From: CAYUNI01 sp964446245
Lineage (GTDB): Bacteria; Patescibacteriota; Minisyncoccia; Phycocordibacterales; XYD1-FULL-46-19
Assembly (NCBI GenBank): GCA_964446245.1
Contig: CAYUNI010000005.1
Span: 1 to 40,182 of the forward strand
Direction: 5' to 3'
DNA length: 40,182 bases
Below are positions 8,356 through 17,300 of this stretch, piece by piece (position 1 is the stretch's first letter; each line of letters begins with the position of its first letter). The notes beneath the pieces are model-generated. The model ran no database searches. It had not been told where the DNA came from and saw nothing but the letters and a program-made list of their open reading frames with translations. Made by a program: the position numbers and the translations under genes.

Positions 8356-10457
8356 GAAATCAAGAACAAAAATTTTGGGCGATGGAGTCGCCAAGCGCTG
8401 GTTCGGAAGATTTTCAAAAGTCAGAGGAGCAAAAAAAAGTTTCTCGCTCCTCTGAAGACCCTTATATTGTAATTGGCGAAAAATCGGTTTCTTATCTCGG
8501 GGTCGAAGTACCCAAAGGAGAAGGTGGTCGTCTAGTTCCTAAAACAGAAGAATTTAAAGAAGAATATTTTTATTTGGAAGGACACATTACGACAATGCGT
8601 GAAGTGGCGACTGCTTTGTTGCTAAATAAACCAATTCTTTTAGAAGGGGGAACTGGCGTCTATAACAAAACCACCACTATTGCTAGGATGTGCCGAGATC
8701 TTAACTTGAACTATTGCAAGGTCAACTTCGATCGTGAGACAGAACGAGAAGATGTAATCGGTGGACATACTTTGAAAATTGATGAAAATGGTAAGGAAAA
8801 GTTGGAATGGTATGATGGTGATTTGATGTATGCAATTCGCAACGGTGGCGTGGCGTTTCTTGATGAATACAACCGCCAAAGTAAACTTGCTGGCGTCATC
8901 AATCCAATTATTGATGCGATTTTGAACGGACGAAAGGAAATCACAAATCCATACAATGAGAACGAGCGCGTACGAGTTCATTCGAATTTTCGTTTGGTTG
9001 CCGCTCAAAATCCGCCCGGTTTTGAAGAGGGGCATGAATATACAGATCGTAATCAATTACCTGCGGAGACTTTTGGTCGTTGGATCTATCGAAAGTTGCC
9101 CATTGAGTATTCTGAAGAGGAGCAAAACAAATTGTTGGCTGGTGTTATCGGCGAAAAGGTGGATGTTCAATTGCCCGAGTCGGAATTTCGCCATACTGGC
9201 GAAGGGTTGCCGGTGAGAGAGCTTGCCGAGATCCCTGGTATGACTCATTGGCGAAAAAATATCATTGATATTGTGCGGGTTCTCGAAGCTAAATCATCGG
9301 GTGCAAAAAGGGAATTAGCCAAGAATCAAAGACAGAATCTTTATTTTAATCCCCGATTGATCATGAGTACGATTCCGCAATATATTGCGAGATTCTATCG
9401 TGGTGATATCAATGAAACCGTTAAAAATGCCTTTGAGACATGTGTTATCGGTATGTATAGTTCTGAAGACGATAGGCAAAAAGTTCGTTTGATGCTTGAT
9501 CAGGCGTTATGGAAACCTCCAGCGGTTGACTCAAAACGTAAAGGAGCGGAAAGAAAAAGTAGCAAAGAAACCAAGCCAGAAAATCAAGGCGAGGCCAAAG
9601 AAAAAACAGAAGCGGAAGAGTTGTTAGGAAAAACCGAAGAAGAAATCAAAGCGATGGAAGCGACCCTGAGAAAAAAGAGAAAGGAAATTTTAGGGGAATC
9701 TTTTGAATCTACCATCTCCGCTATATATAAATGGAAGGACAAAAAAGGCAAGGAAGTTGCCAAGACAATAGAGCTAGATTTTGAAACGGAAATTTCTTCT
9801 ATAACTGACTTCTATAAAAAACACGGGATTGATTTACCAGCCGATTTTGCTGAGCAAATGCAAGATATTTGGCAGAGAAATACTGAGGCAATGACAGAAG
9901 CCATAAAAGACAAAGGTTTTGATAAAGTTTTATTTCTTCCAGAAAACCTTCCCAATCTGGCAGATTTAGAGGCGAAGATGACTGATGGTTATGAAAAAGA
10001 AAAAGGGAATAAAACCTTCTGGGGTATAGGGGCCGATCAGATAACCGAGACCTCAAGGAGCGGGGCCAGAATCATTTTGGTTCACGAAGCTCCAGATTTA
10101 ACCGCCGAGCGAGAACTCCAGAAAACGTTGGGCAAAGAATATGGTGGAGAAAAAGAAAACGGGAAAGACAATAAAGCCGAGGATTTTATAAAAAATGGTG
10201 AGGCTTTAACTTTGTCTGAGTATTTGGTTTTGCAAAGAAGCGTTTTTGAAAAAACGGGTGTCCATTTAGATGGTAAAAAAACACCTAAAGGGGATTATAT
10301 CTACTGGACGTGGCTCCCTGGCTCTAGGGGCGGTTCTTATGTCGTCTGCGTCCATTGGGACCCTGGTGATGGCCGGCTCGACGTGGGCGCGGATGCCCCA
10401 GGCAAGGCGGGCTCGGATCCGTCTGTTGGTTGCCGGCTCTCCCGCTGTTTCCAATAA
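8352..10457 (+). CDS. MoxR/CobS-like AAA+ ATPase fused to a DGR-type variable C-terminal domain
   Basis: A 701-residue protein. Residues ~75-390 are a MoxR/CobS-like AAA+ module: an altered P-loop EGGTGVYNKTT (98-108), FDRETEREDVIGGH, Walker B AFLDEYNR (D171, E172) and sensor-1 AAQNPPG (N220). The usual Gly before the P-loop Lys is Asn, so nucleotide handling may differ. Residues ~395-465 are a charged linker. Residues ~466-701 form a domain shared with the next gene (DLDFETEISS-like, PADFAEQMQDIWQRN), ending in WTWLPGSR...VGCRLSRCFQ. That ending fits the C-type-lectin/FGE-like fold used as DGR targets. MoxR ATPases remodel or activate partner proteins together with VWA proteins. Here the variable domain could choose the client or the recognised ligand (inference). 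Confidence 0.85.
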   Translation: MRNQEQKFWAMESPSAGSEDFQKSEEQKKVSRSSEDPYIVIGEKSVSYLGVEVPKGEGGRLVPKTEEFKEEYFYLEGHITTMREVATALLLNKPILLEGGTGVYNKTTTIARMCRDLNLNYCKVNFDRETEREDVIGGHTLKIDENGKEKLEWYDGDLMYAIRNGGVAFLDEYNRQSKLAGVINPIIDAILNGRKEITNPYNENERVRVHSNFRLVAAQNPPGFEEGHEYTDRNQLPAETFGRWIYRKLPIEYSEEEQNKLLAGVIGEKVDVQLPESEFRHTGEGLPVRELAEIPGMTHWRKNIIDIVRVLEAKSSGAKRELAKNQRQNLYFNPRLIMSTIPQYIARFYRGDINETVKNAFETCVIGMYSSEDDRQKVRLMLDQALWKPPAVDSKRKGAERKSSKETKPENQGEAKEKTEAEELLGKTEEEIKAMEATLRKKRKEILGESFESTISAIYKWKDKKGKEVAKTIELDFETEISSITDFYKKHGIDLPADFAEQMQDIWQRNTEAMTEAIKDKGFDKVLFLPENLPNLADLEAKMTDGYEKEKGNKTFWGIGADQITETSRSGARIILVHEAPDLTAERELQKTLGKEYGGEKENGKDNKAEDFIKNGEALTLSEYLVLQRSVFEKTGVHLDGKKTPKGDYIYWTWLPGSRGGSYVVCVHWDPGDGRLDVGADAPGKAGSDPSVGCRLSRCFQ

Positions 10458-10493
10458 TTAGGTAGCTTGTCGCTTGGGTTTTGGTATTTATTT
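10305..10493 (+). other. Candidate DGR variable region 1 with conserved 3' flank
   Basis: Runs from the TGG at 10305 through the stop codon into non-coding DNA. Compared with region 2, the first 20 nt (TGGACGTGGCTCCCTGGCTC) and the last ~31 nt of the reading frame are identical. Between them single-base differences fall at scattered codons (GGC/GTC, TAT/CAT, TGC/TAC, GAC/TAC, GAT/GTT, CGG/CAG, GGC/AAC, GTT/ATT), nearly all reachable from AAC, AAT or other A-containing codons. Region 1 has two more codons than region 2. Identity resumes after the stop for about 36 bp with two mismatches (AGGTAGCTTGTCGCTTGGG), like the initiation-of-mutagenic-homing zone of DGRs. It is GC-rich compared with the flanks. 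Confidence 0.7.
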
Positions 10494-10514
10494 TTATTTT
10501 TAATTTTTTATAAT

Positions 10515-11486
10515 ATGAAATTTGAAGCTCTAAAACCAAAAGCTACTCCAAAAGAACCAGAAGTATCAGAGACTGAAACCTTATCAGAAGAGGGAAAGCA
10601 AGAAAAAGTCGATCTAATAAAAAAGCTTGGAGAGCAGATTAAGGTAGTGAAAGCTAACCAAGCAAAATTGCAAGAAGCGGTCACTCTCGCCGAAACAACC
10701 AATGACTGGTCTCCAGTCACTATTTTGAGAAAAGAATTAGAAAAAGAATTAGCCTCAGCCAGAAGAATCAAGAGAAGACTAGAAGGAGGTCGAGAAGATT
10801 CCACTATCTCCGCTTCATACAAATGGACTGATGAAACTGGCAAAGAAACAGTGGAGACAATAGAGCTAGATTTTGAAACGGAAATCTCTTCTATGATTGC
10901 TTTCTATAACAAACACAAGATTGAACTGCCAGCCGATTTTGCTGAGCAAATGCAAGATATTTGGCAGAGAAATGCTGATAGAATAAAAAAGGCGATAGAA
11001 GACAAAGGGTTTGATGAAATCCTGTTTATCCCAGCTAAACTCTCAGTACCTGATTTACACACAAAAATGTCTGCCGGTTATGCCAAAACTTACCAAAGTG
11101 ATGATTTTAAATCGGGTGGTTCTTTTGCTGGGGTTGTGGAAGCGACAGACAAATCAAGGATTGTCTTGGTTCACAGCAAAAACGCCCAAAATCTAGCTGA
11201 CCGACCAGAGTTAAAAGAAACATTGGGTGAAACCGCTGAATCTTTTATTAAAGCCAAAGAGACATTGACTTTGACTGATTACCTTATCTACCAGAAGAAA
11301 TATTTTGAAGAAACAGGCAAACACTTAGATGTTGAAGGTTGGACGTGGCTCCCTGGCTCGAGGGTCGGTTCTCATGTCGTCTACGTCGGCTGGTACCCTG
11401 GTGTTGGCCAGCTCGACGTGAACGCGATTCCCCCGGACGACTTGCGTCCGTCTATTGGTTGCCGGCTCTCCCGCTGTTTCCAATAA
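10515..11486 (+). CDS. Second DGR-type variable protein, paralogue of the ATPase C-terminus
   Basis: A 323-residue protein with no ATPase. Residues ~1-90 are a charged, coiled-coil-like lead (KPKATPKEPEVSETETLSE...). Residues ~95-323 closely match the C-terminal domain of the preceding ATPase (ELDFETEISS, LPADFAEQMQDIWQRN) and end in WTWLPGSRVGSHVVYVGWY...IGCRLSRCFQ. DNA similarity to the 3' part of the previous gene is high and extends past the stop, so the pair arose by recent duplication. The start at 10515 is the first ATG; an upstream TTG at 10467 lies inside the repeated 3' flank and is less likely. It probably acts as a free version of the variable recognition domain (inference). Confidence 0.82.
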   Translation: MKFEALKPKATPKEPEVSETETLSEEGKQEKVDLIKKLGEQIKVVKANQAKLQEAVTLAETTNDWSPVTILRKELEKELASARRIKRRLEGGREDSTISASYKWTDETGKETVETIELDFETEISSMIAFYNKHKIELPADFAEQMQDIWQRNADRIKKAIEDKGFDEILFIPAKLSVPDLHTKMSAGYAKTYQSDDFKSGGSFAGVVEATDKSRIVLVHSKNAQNLADRPELKETLGETAESFIKAKETLTLTDYLIYQKKYFEETGKHLDVEGWTWLPGSRVGSHVVYVGWYPGVGQLDVNAIPPDDLRPSIGCRLSRCFQ

Positions 11487-11522
11487 TGAGGTAGCTTGTC
11501 GCTTGGGTTTTAGTATTTATTT
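11340..11522 (+). other. Candidate DGR variable region 2 with conserved 3' flank
   Basis: Counterpart of region 1: begins at TGG 11340, ends in CTCTCCCGCTGTTTCCAATA and continues as AGGTAGCTTGTCGCTTGGG after the stop. Codons in the variable part include AAC, TAC, CAT, GGC, GTT and ATT where region 1 differs. No reverse-transcriptase motif (YxDD) or A-rich template copy was found in the rest of the window. Confidence 0.7.
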
Positions 11523-11611
11523 CTGATTTGGAATTTTGGTTTTTGGATTGTAAAATCTGTTATAAAAACCACTAGGTATAAATATCTAAAGAGGTAATGT
11601 GGATGGCGTGG

Positions 11612-13360
11612 TTAGGATCGGGATTTCATTTCTTCGCCGATGCGAGCAAGGAATTCGGCTGAAGACATCCAGAGTGATTGACCAGTATCGCGACATTCTA
11701 AAGTGATTCTTTTTTCGGCCATTTCTTTTTCGCCAACAATAATTATATAAGGAATTTTTTGAGTTTTGGCTAAGCGAAGGCGTTTGCCGAGGGTTTCGTT
11801 GTCGCCATTAACTTCAGCGCGAATATTGAAGGCTTGCAAGTCGGCCAAGATGTGTTTGGCGTATTCTTGATGAGCTTCACTGATCGGAAGGATAGTCACT
11901 TGGACTGGAGCTAGCCAGACAGGAAAGGCGCCGGCATAATGTTCGATTAGTATACCCATGAAGCGTTCCGGTGAGCCGATGAGGGCGCGATGGATCATTA
12001 CAGGTGTTTTTTCTTCACCATTGTGGTCGGTATAAGTGAGTCCAAAACGTGCTGGCATAATAAAATCTAGTTGAATGGTAGAGATTTGCCATTTTCGACC
12101 AAGGGAATCATGAGCCATCAAATCCATTTTGGGACCATAGATGGCGGCTTCGCCGATGCCTCGTTCGTGTTCGATTTTATTTTCTTTTAAGAGGTCTTCT
12201 AAAATATTTTGCGCTTGCTCCCAAGTATCTTGATCGCCAAGATACTTTTCTGGCGTTATTGGATCCCAGAGCGATAGACGGACGGTATATTTCATTTTGT
12301 AGGTATCAAGAGCTTGGCGGATTTGGTTTAAAATGGCGAGAAATTCTTCTTTGATTTGGTCTTCACGGCAGAAGCAGTGTCCATCGTCTTGGCAAAAGGC
12401 GCGGAGGCGAGTAAGACCAGAGAGCTGACCCGGTTTTTCATCGCGATAAAGATTAGAAAAATCAGCTAGACGAATTGGCAAGTCACGGTAGCTTCTTTTT
12501 TTGGCGGCATAAATTTGTGTGTGTTGCGGACAGTTCATGGGCTTAAGATAGTATTCCTCCTCGGTGTAATTAGATACTACCCGAAACATATCTTCGCGGT
12601 ATTTTTCATAATGGCCAGAGACTCGGAAGAGGTCGGCTTTGTTCATATTGGGAGTGTGGACCAGTTCATAGCCGATAGATTTTTGTAGTTCATTGGAATA
12701 ATTAATGATTTCTTGGCGGACGAGAGCACCTCGGGGGGTATAGAGTGGTAAGCCTGATCCAACCAAATCTGAAAAAATGAAAAGGTCTAATTCTCGGCCA
12801 AGTTTTTTGTGGTCGCGCTTTTCGGCCTCGAGCATTTGTTTTTGATATTGCTCTAATTCCCCGCTTGTTTCAAAGGCGAGTCCGTAAATACGAGTGAGCA
12901 TTTTGTTTTTTTCGTCACCTTTCCAATAAGCGCCAGCGACTCGAGAAAGGGTGAAGGCGCCGGTATTGATTTCATTGGAATTGTTTACATGAGGACCGGC
13001 ACAGAGATCTAGAAAATCACCACTTTCATAAGCGAGAATTTGTTCGCCACGATCAGTGAGGTCTTTGAGAAGTTCCATTTTGTAGGGCTCGTCGGCGAAT
13101 TTATCAATCGCAATATTGGCCTTTAATTCTAAATCGGTAAAATTTATTTGCTGGTCAATAATTTCTTTCATTAGAGTCTCGATTTTTGGTAAGTCATCGG
13201 TCGATGGTTTTTCTCCCGCACCAAAATCGAAATCATAGTAAAATCCGTTGTCGATTGCTGGACCAATGCCGAGTTTTGTTTCGGGATAAAGCTTTTTTAC
13301 GGCCATGGCTAAGATATGAGCTAAAGAATGGCGAATATTTTCGATTGGTTTTGGTTCCAT
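11612..13360 (-). CDS. thrS: Threonine--tRNA ligase lacking the TGS domain
   Basis: Charges tRNA-Thr. The protein has 582 residues, about 60 fewer than typical bacterial ThrRS, because the N-terminal TGS domain is absent and the sequence starts at the editing domain (RHSLAHILA). Editing-site residues are present (HSLAH; DLCAGPH). The class II core includes MNCPQHTQIY (zinc Cys), FCQDDGHCFC, and MIHRALIGSPERFMGILIEH with the zinc His and motif 3; the anticodon-binding domain follows. The gene lies behind a T-box leader on the minus strand, so it is expected to be induced when tRNA-Thr is uncharged. It converges with the VWA/MoxR operon. Confidence 0.96.
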   Translation of the reverse strand: MEPKPIENIRHSLAHILAMAVKKLYPETKLGIGPAIDNGFYYDFDFGAGEKPSTDDLPKIETLMKEIIDQQINFTDLELKANIAIDKFADEPYKMELLKDLTDRGEQILAYESGDFLDLCAGPHVNNSNEINTGAFTLSRVAGAYWKGDEKNKMLTRIYGLAFETSGELEQYQKQMLEAEKRDHKKLGRELDLFIFSDLVGSGLPLYTPRGALVRQEIINYSNELQKSIGYELVHTPNMNKADLFRVSGHYEKYREDMFRVVSNYTEEEYYLKPMNCPQHTQIYAAKKRSYRDLPIRLADFSNLYRDEKPGQLSGLTRLRAFCQDDGHCFCREDQIKEEFLAILNQIRQALDTYKMKYTVRLSLWDPITPEKYLGDQDTWEQAQNILEDLLKENKIEHERGIGEAAIYGPKMDLMAHDSLGRKWQISTIQLDFIMPARFGLTYTDHNGEEKTPVMIHRALIGSPERFMGILIEHYAGAFPVWLAPVQVTILPISEAHQEYAKHILADLQAFNIRAEVNGDNETLGKRLRLAKTQKIPYIIIVGEKEMAEKRITLECRDTGQSLWMSSAEFLARIGEEMKSRS

Positions 13361-13392
13361 AATTATTTTTAATTTGAATTGATAAAAGAAAA

Positions 13393-13439
13393 CGCCCTAG
13401 TGAAAACACAAATAGATTGATTGCGTTTTCACTAGGGCG
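13393..13439 (-). terminator. T-box regulated terminator of thrS
   Basis: Perfect 15-bp arms CGCCCTAGTGAAAAC (plus 13393-13407) and GTTTTCACTAGGGCG (13425-13439), followed on the minus strand by TTTTCTTTT. It ends 32 nt before the thrS start. Confidence 0.9.
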
Positions 13440-13592
13440 AGGAAGCTATCCACGCGGTTCCACCTAGCTTCTTTCGTCGATCGAGTTTAATCTGATCACG
13501 AAACTCTTTGTCTGGATTTTGAATTAGGCCTTATTGGCAAAATGGAAAACATTTTTGTCGGCTGGTGATCGACACAATCTTCATTAATCCTA
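13393..13592 (-). promoter_or_regulatory. T-box riboswitch leader of thrS
   Basis: On the minus strand the T-box core GGTGGAACCGCG (plus 13453-13464) is exact. It is followed by the terminator hairpin and preceded by a folded region where an ACC (Thr) triplet (plus 13564-13566) lies in a small loop closed by GTCG/CGAC, a possible specifier loop. The whole leader is only about 200 nt, so Stem I appears short. The expected mechanism is that uncharged tRNA-Thr binds the specifier and T-box, forms the antiterminator and permits thrS transcription. Confidence 0.88.
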
Positions 13593-13597
13593 GCTTG

Positions 13598-13626
13598 ATT
13601 TTAAGTAATCAGTCGGCGATTGTCAA
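13598..13626 (-). promoter_or_regulatory. thrS promoter
   Basis: On the minus strand, TTGACA (plus 13621-13626) and TAAAAT (plus 13598-13603) with exactly 17 bp between. This is among the best consensus matches in the window and positions the T-box leader start near 13591. Confidence 0.8.
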
Positions 13627-13646
13627 ACTAGACTTTTTAGTCTAGT
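13627..13646. repeat. Inverted repeat in the thrS/exported-protein divergent region
   Basis: ACTAGACT (13627-13634), TTTT, AGTCTAGT (13639-13646). It abuts the -35 box of thrS and lies 36 bp before the divergent gene at 13682. It could be an operator; no regulator is identified. Confidence 0.5.
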
Positions 13647-13681
13647 ATGGGATTATTAGAACTTAATGATTAATTTTTTTT

Positions 13682-14350
13682 ATGAATACGCTTAAAAAGG
13701 TCTTATTTTTAGCGCTAATTTTCTTTTTTCTTGCCCTGATTTATTTTCTTTGGTACTTATCCGATGGGCGGGTTTTTGGGTTGAAATTTCCTAAAAGAGA
13801 CGATGGCAGTCTAGCTACTACTACTTTACTTGCCTCGAAGGCAAGCAGTACGAATATGGTTTCCATTTCTTTGTCGCGAGATAAAGCTTCTACCAGTCAG
13901 ACGATAGTTAAAAAGATGACTTACACTTACGAACAGGCTAAAACTTTTTCTACACAAGTTTTGAATTCGCGTTTGAACTTATCTGGAGAGGGGTTGGTTT
14001 CTTTTAAGAATGGTTTTGCTTTAAGGGGTGGCGATAATTCTTGGGTGATGGATGAGCCAAAATTTGGTGATTTAAATGGCAATGGTGATCCAGAGGCGGT
14101 GGTGGTGATCAATCATAGTCAAGGAGGGCAACTTGTTGGTCGCTCGATTGTTGTGGTTGGAAAAATTATGACTAATCCCACTTTATTGACGGAAATGACC
14201 ATTACTGAGCCAACAGAAATTTATTCGCTTTTAGTTAAAGATGGTTTGGTTTGGCTGGATAGTCGTTCGGGCACTTCTTTGCGTGGAATTAGGGTTTACC
14301 AATTACAAAATGGTCAATTGGCTAGTTTCGATCAATTTTTAGAGCAATAA
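13682..14350 (+). CDS. Membrane-anchored exported protein with FG-GAP/EF-like calcium motif
   Basis: A 222-residue protein of unknown function. Residues ~5-27 form one hydrophobic segment (VLFLALIFFFLALIYFLWYL) after a basic start, so an uncleaved signal anchor is likely. A Ser/Thr-rich stretch follows (~40-75). The soluble domain contains FGDLNGNGDPEAVVV (~142-156), resembling the Asp/Asn-rich calcium loops of FG-GAP/VCBS repeats, and beta-rich sequence afterwards. It is transcribed divergently from thrS and ends at a strong terminator shared with dnaE. A cell-surface role is inferred only from topology. Confidence 0.75.
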   Translation: MNTLKKVLFLALIFFFLALIYFLWYLSDGRVFGLKFPKRDDGSLATTTLLASKASSTNMVSISLSRDKASTSQTIVKKMTYTYEQAKTFSTQVLNSRLNLSGEGLVSFKNGFALRGGDNSWVMDEPKFGDLNGNGDPEAVVVINHSQGGQLVGRSIVVVGKIMTNPTLLTEMTITEPTEIYSLLVKDGLVWLDSRSGTSLRGIRVYQLQNGQLASFDQFLEQ

Positions 14351-14358
14351 TTTTTATT

Positions 14359-14386
14359 AAAAACCCCGCCTTGAGGCGGGGTTTTT
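14359..14386. terminator. Bidirectional terminator between convergent genes
   Basis: AAAAACCCCGCC (14359-14370), TTGA loop, GGCGGGGTTTTT (14375-14386). It has a U-run on both strands and serves both the exported-protein gene and dnaE. Confidence 0.93.
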
Positions 14387-14388
14387 AG

Positions 14389-17300
14389 CTAGAGCTCTTT
14401 TATTCCATCGACAATTAGACTCGGCTCATTGTTGCGGATAGAAATTTTACCTCTAAGAGCAACGCATTTATCGACTTGGATAATAGCTTTTTGGGCGGAA
14501 TATATTTTAGAAAAGAAAACTGTTTCGAGCTGATCATCAAAATCGGCAATTCTAACAAAGGCCATACGGTCGCCTTTTTTTGTGGTGATTTCTTTTACTT
14601 CTTCGATTACTCCACCAATTACGACAATAGTATTGTCGGCTAAGGTTTTAGCAATCTTGATATTGTGCTCAGCTTGGGCAAATTTATCTCGAAAAGCTTC
14701 AAGCGGGTGGCCCGAGAGATAAAGCCCGAGAAGCTCTTTTTCCCAAGCGAGTTTGGCTTTGGTGTCGATGGCTGGGGCATCTTTAAAACGCAGGGTTGGC
14801 AGAGTGCTGGTATCTACCATTGCGCCAAAAAGGGAATCTTGTTGATTATTGCGATTGGAAGCTTCTTTATTGTAGGCCAGAGCTTCTTCGATATTGAAAA
14901 GCATTGCCCCCCGCTCTTCTCCTAGAGAATCCATTGCTCCAGCTTTGATTAGCGCCTCGAGGGATTTTTTATTCATATTTTTATGAATTACTCGCTCGAG
15001 AAAATTTTGGTAAGAACTATATGGTCCGCCCCGCTTTCTTTCTTCGACAATAAAATCAGATATTTCGGTGCCAAGATTTTTGATTGTATAAAGCCCAAAA
15101 CGAATTGTATCTTTTTCGCGCTGGAATCTGGTTGCTAAGGCGGCGGCTTCAGGGGTGAGTTTGGACAGATCGCCGGTGACAGCTTTGATGACTGCAAAGT
15201 CGCCAAAACTTTCATTGACATCAGGCGGTAGGACGGGGATATCGAGTTTTTTGCATTCGTTGATAATTTCGGCAATTTTTTCGACATCACCGGCTTCGGC
15301 GGACAGGACAGCGGTCATATACTCGCTTAGGTAATTAGCTTTCATGTAGGAAGTTTGATAGGCGACTCGACCATAGCTTGCGGCATGTGCTTTATTGAAT
15401 CCATAAGCGGCAAATGGCTCGATTAGTTTCCAAAGTTCTTGGGCCTTTTTTTCGGTCAATCCGTTGGCGACGAAACCTTCTAGTAATTTGGTTTTTTGCT
15501 TTTCCATTTCGGCGGGGATTTTTTTACCCATCGCCTTGCGAAGCTTGTCGGCCTCGGTCCAGTTGTAGCCGGCCAGATGAATCGAGATCAACATTACATC
15601 GTCTTGATAGGTGATAACACCAAAAGAGCGCTCGAGGATTGGTTTGAGCCGAGGGTCAAGATAGCGGATTAGCTTAGGGTTATCTTTTCGGGCGATGTAT
15701 TCAGGAATTGATTCCATTGGGCCCGGTCGATAAAGAGCGACCATCGCGTTTATATCGTGAATAGTACTAGGGCGGAGCTCTTTTAGCCATTTGGTCATGC
15801 CGGCTCCATTTAGCTGGAAGAGGCCAATTGTGTCACCGCGCGCGAGCATAGCAAAAGTTTTCGGGTCATCGAGGGGGATATTGTCGAGGTCTACCTCGAC
15901 ACCTTGGATTTTGTGAACTATTCTAATGGCGTCTTCTAGAATTGAAAGGTTGCGGATTCCAAGAAAGTCAAATTTGAGTAAACCAGCATCTTCAACCGCG
16001 TGCATTTCATATTGAGTGATTAATTTTTCGCCATGAGGATCGAATTGGACAGGAACAAAATCAGTAATAGTGCTGGGAGCGATTACTACGCCAGCCGCAT
16101 GGACAGAAATATGACGAGCGCAACCTTCGATTTTTTTTGCCAAGTCGATAATTTTTTTGGCGTCAGCTTCGTTTTGGTAGATCTCTTTTAATTCGGGGAC
16201 TTCGTCTAACGCTCGATCGATGGTCATTGGGAAACCTTGGGAACCCATTGGGATCATCTTGGATAAACGATCGCCAACCGCATAAGGATAGCCTAAAGCG
16301 CGCGCTACATCACGGACTGAACCACGAGCGAGCATCGAACCAAAAGTACCAATCTGAGCAACATGATCTTCGCCATATTTTGATTTGGCATAGTCGATAA
16401 TATCGTCGCGGCGCTTATCAGCAAAGTCCATATCGATATCGGGCGGAGAAGGACGATCGGGATTAAGGAAACGCTCAAAGGGTAATTTGAAAAAGAGGGG
16501 ATCGACGCTGGTGATTTGGGCTAAAAAAGAAACAAACGAGCCGGCAGCCGAACCTCGAGTATTGGTGAAGATACCTAAGTGGTGCGCGTTTTTAATTAAA
16601 TCAGAAACCACAAGAAAGTAAGGGGAATATCCTTTGGTGGCGATTACTTCGAGTTCGTAATTCATTCTTTTCTCGGCCTCTCCAGCGCGTTCGGGGTGAC
16701 GAGAGATATAGTCGCGTAGTCCCGTTTCAGCCATTAAGCGTAGTTCTTGATCATAAGAAGAATTTTCAGGAATAAGATAATTAGGAAAAAGCCATTTGCC
16801 TAAATCTAATTCAACATTGCAAGCTTCGGCAATTTTCAGACTGTTGGTAATCGCTTCTGGCGCTTCTTGGAAATTGGCAACCATTTCACTCGGTGAGGTG
16901 AAAGAAAAATCTTCTTCTGAATTGGAAAAGCGTTTGCCATCATTGACATCGGAATTAGTTTGAATAGCAACGAGAGTATTATGAGCTTCGGCGTCGTCTT
17001 TGTTTAAGTAGTGTGTGTCTTGAGTGGCAACAAGCGGGATACCTAGACGCTTAGCTAGTTCGATGGAAGCGTTTTTAAGCTCAAGCTGGCGTTCAAGCTT
17101 GGGGTGGTGCATTATTTCGATATAATAATTTTCTGCTCCAAAGATGTCTTGGTATTCTCGAACGAGATTTTCGGCTAGAGCTGTGTCCCGGTTCCAAAGT
17201 GCTTTAGATAATTCAGAGCCGAGACAACCAGAAAGGCAGATGATTCCTTCACTGTGCTCGCGCAAAAGGTCTTTGTCCATTCTCGGTTTGTAGTAATAGC

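Noticed and set aside
11487..11611. DGR template repeat or reverse transcriptase just after variable region 2
   Set aside because: The 125-bp gap contains only the conserved 3' flank and A+T-rich DNA. No A-rich copy of the variable region and no RT motif was found here or elsewhere in the window.
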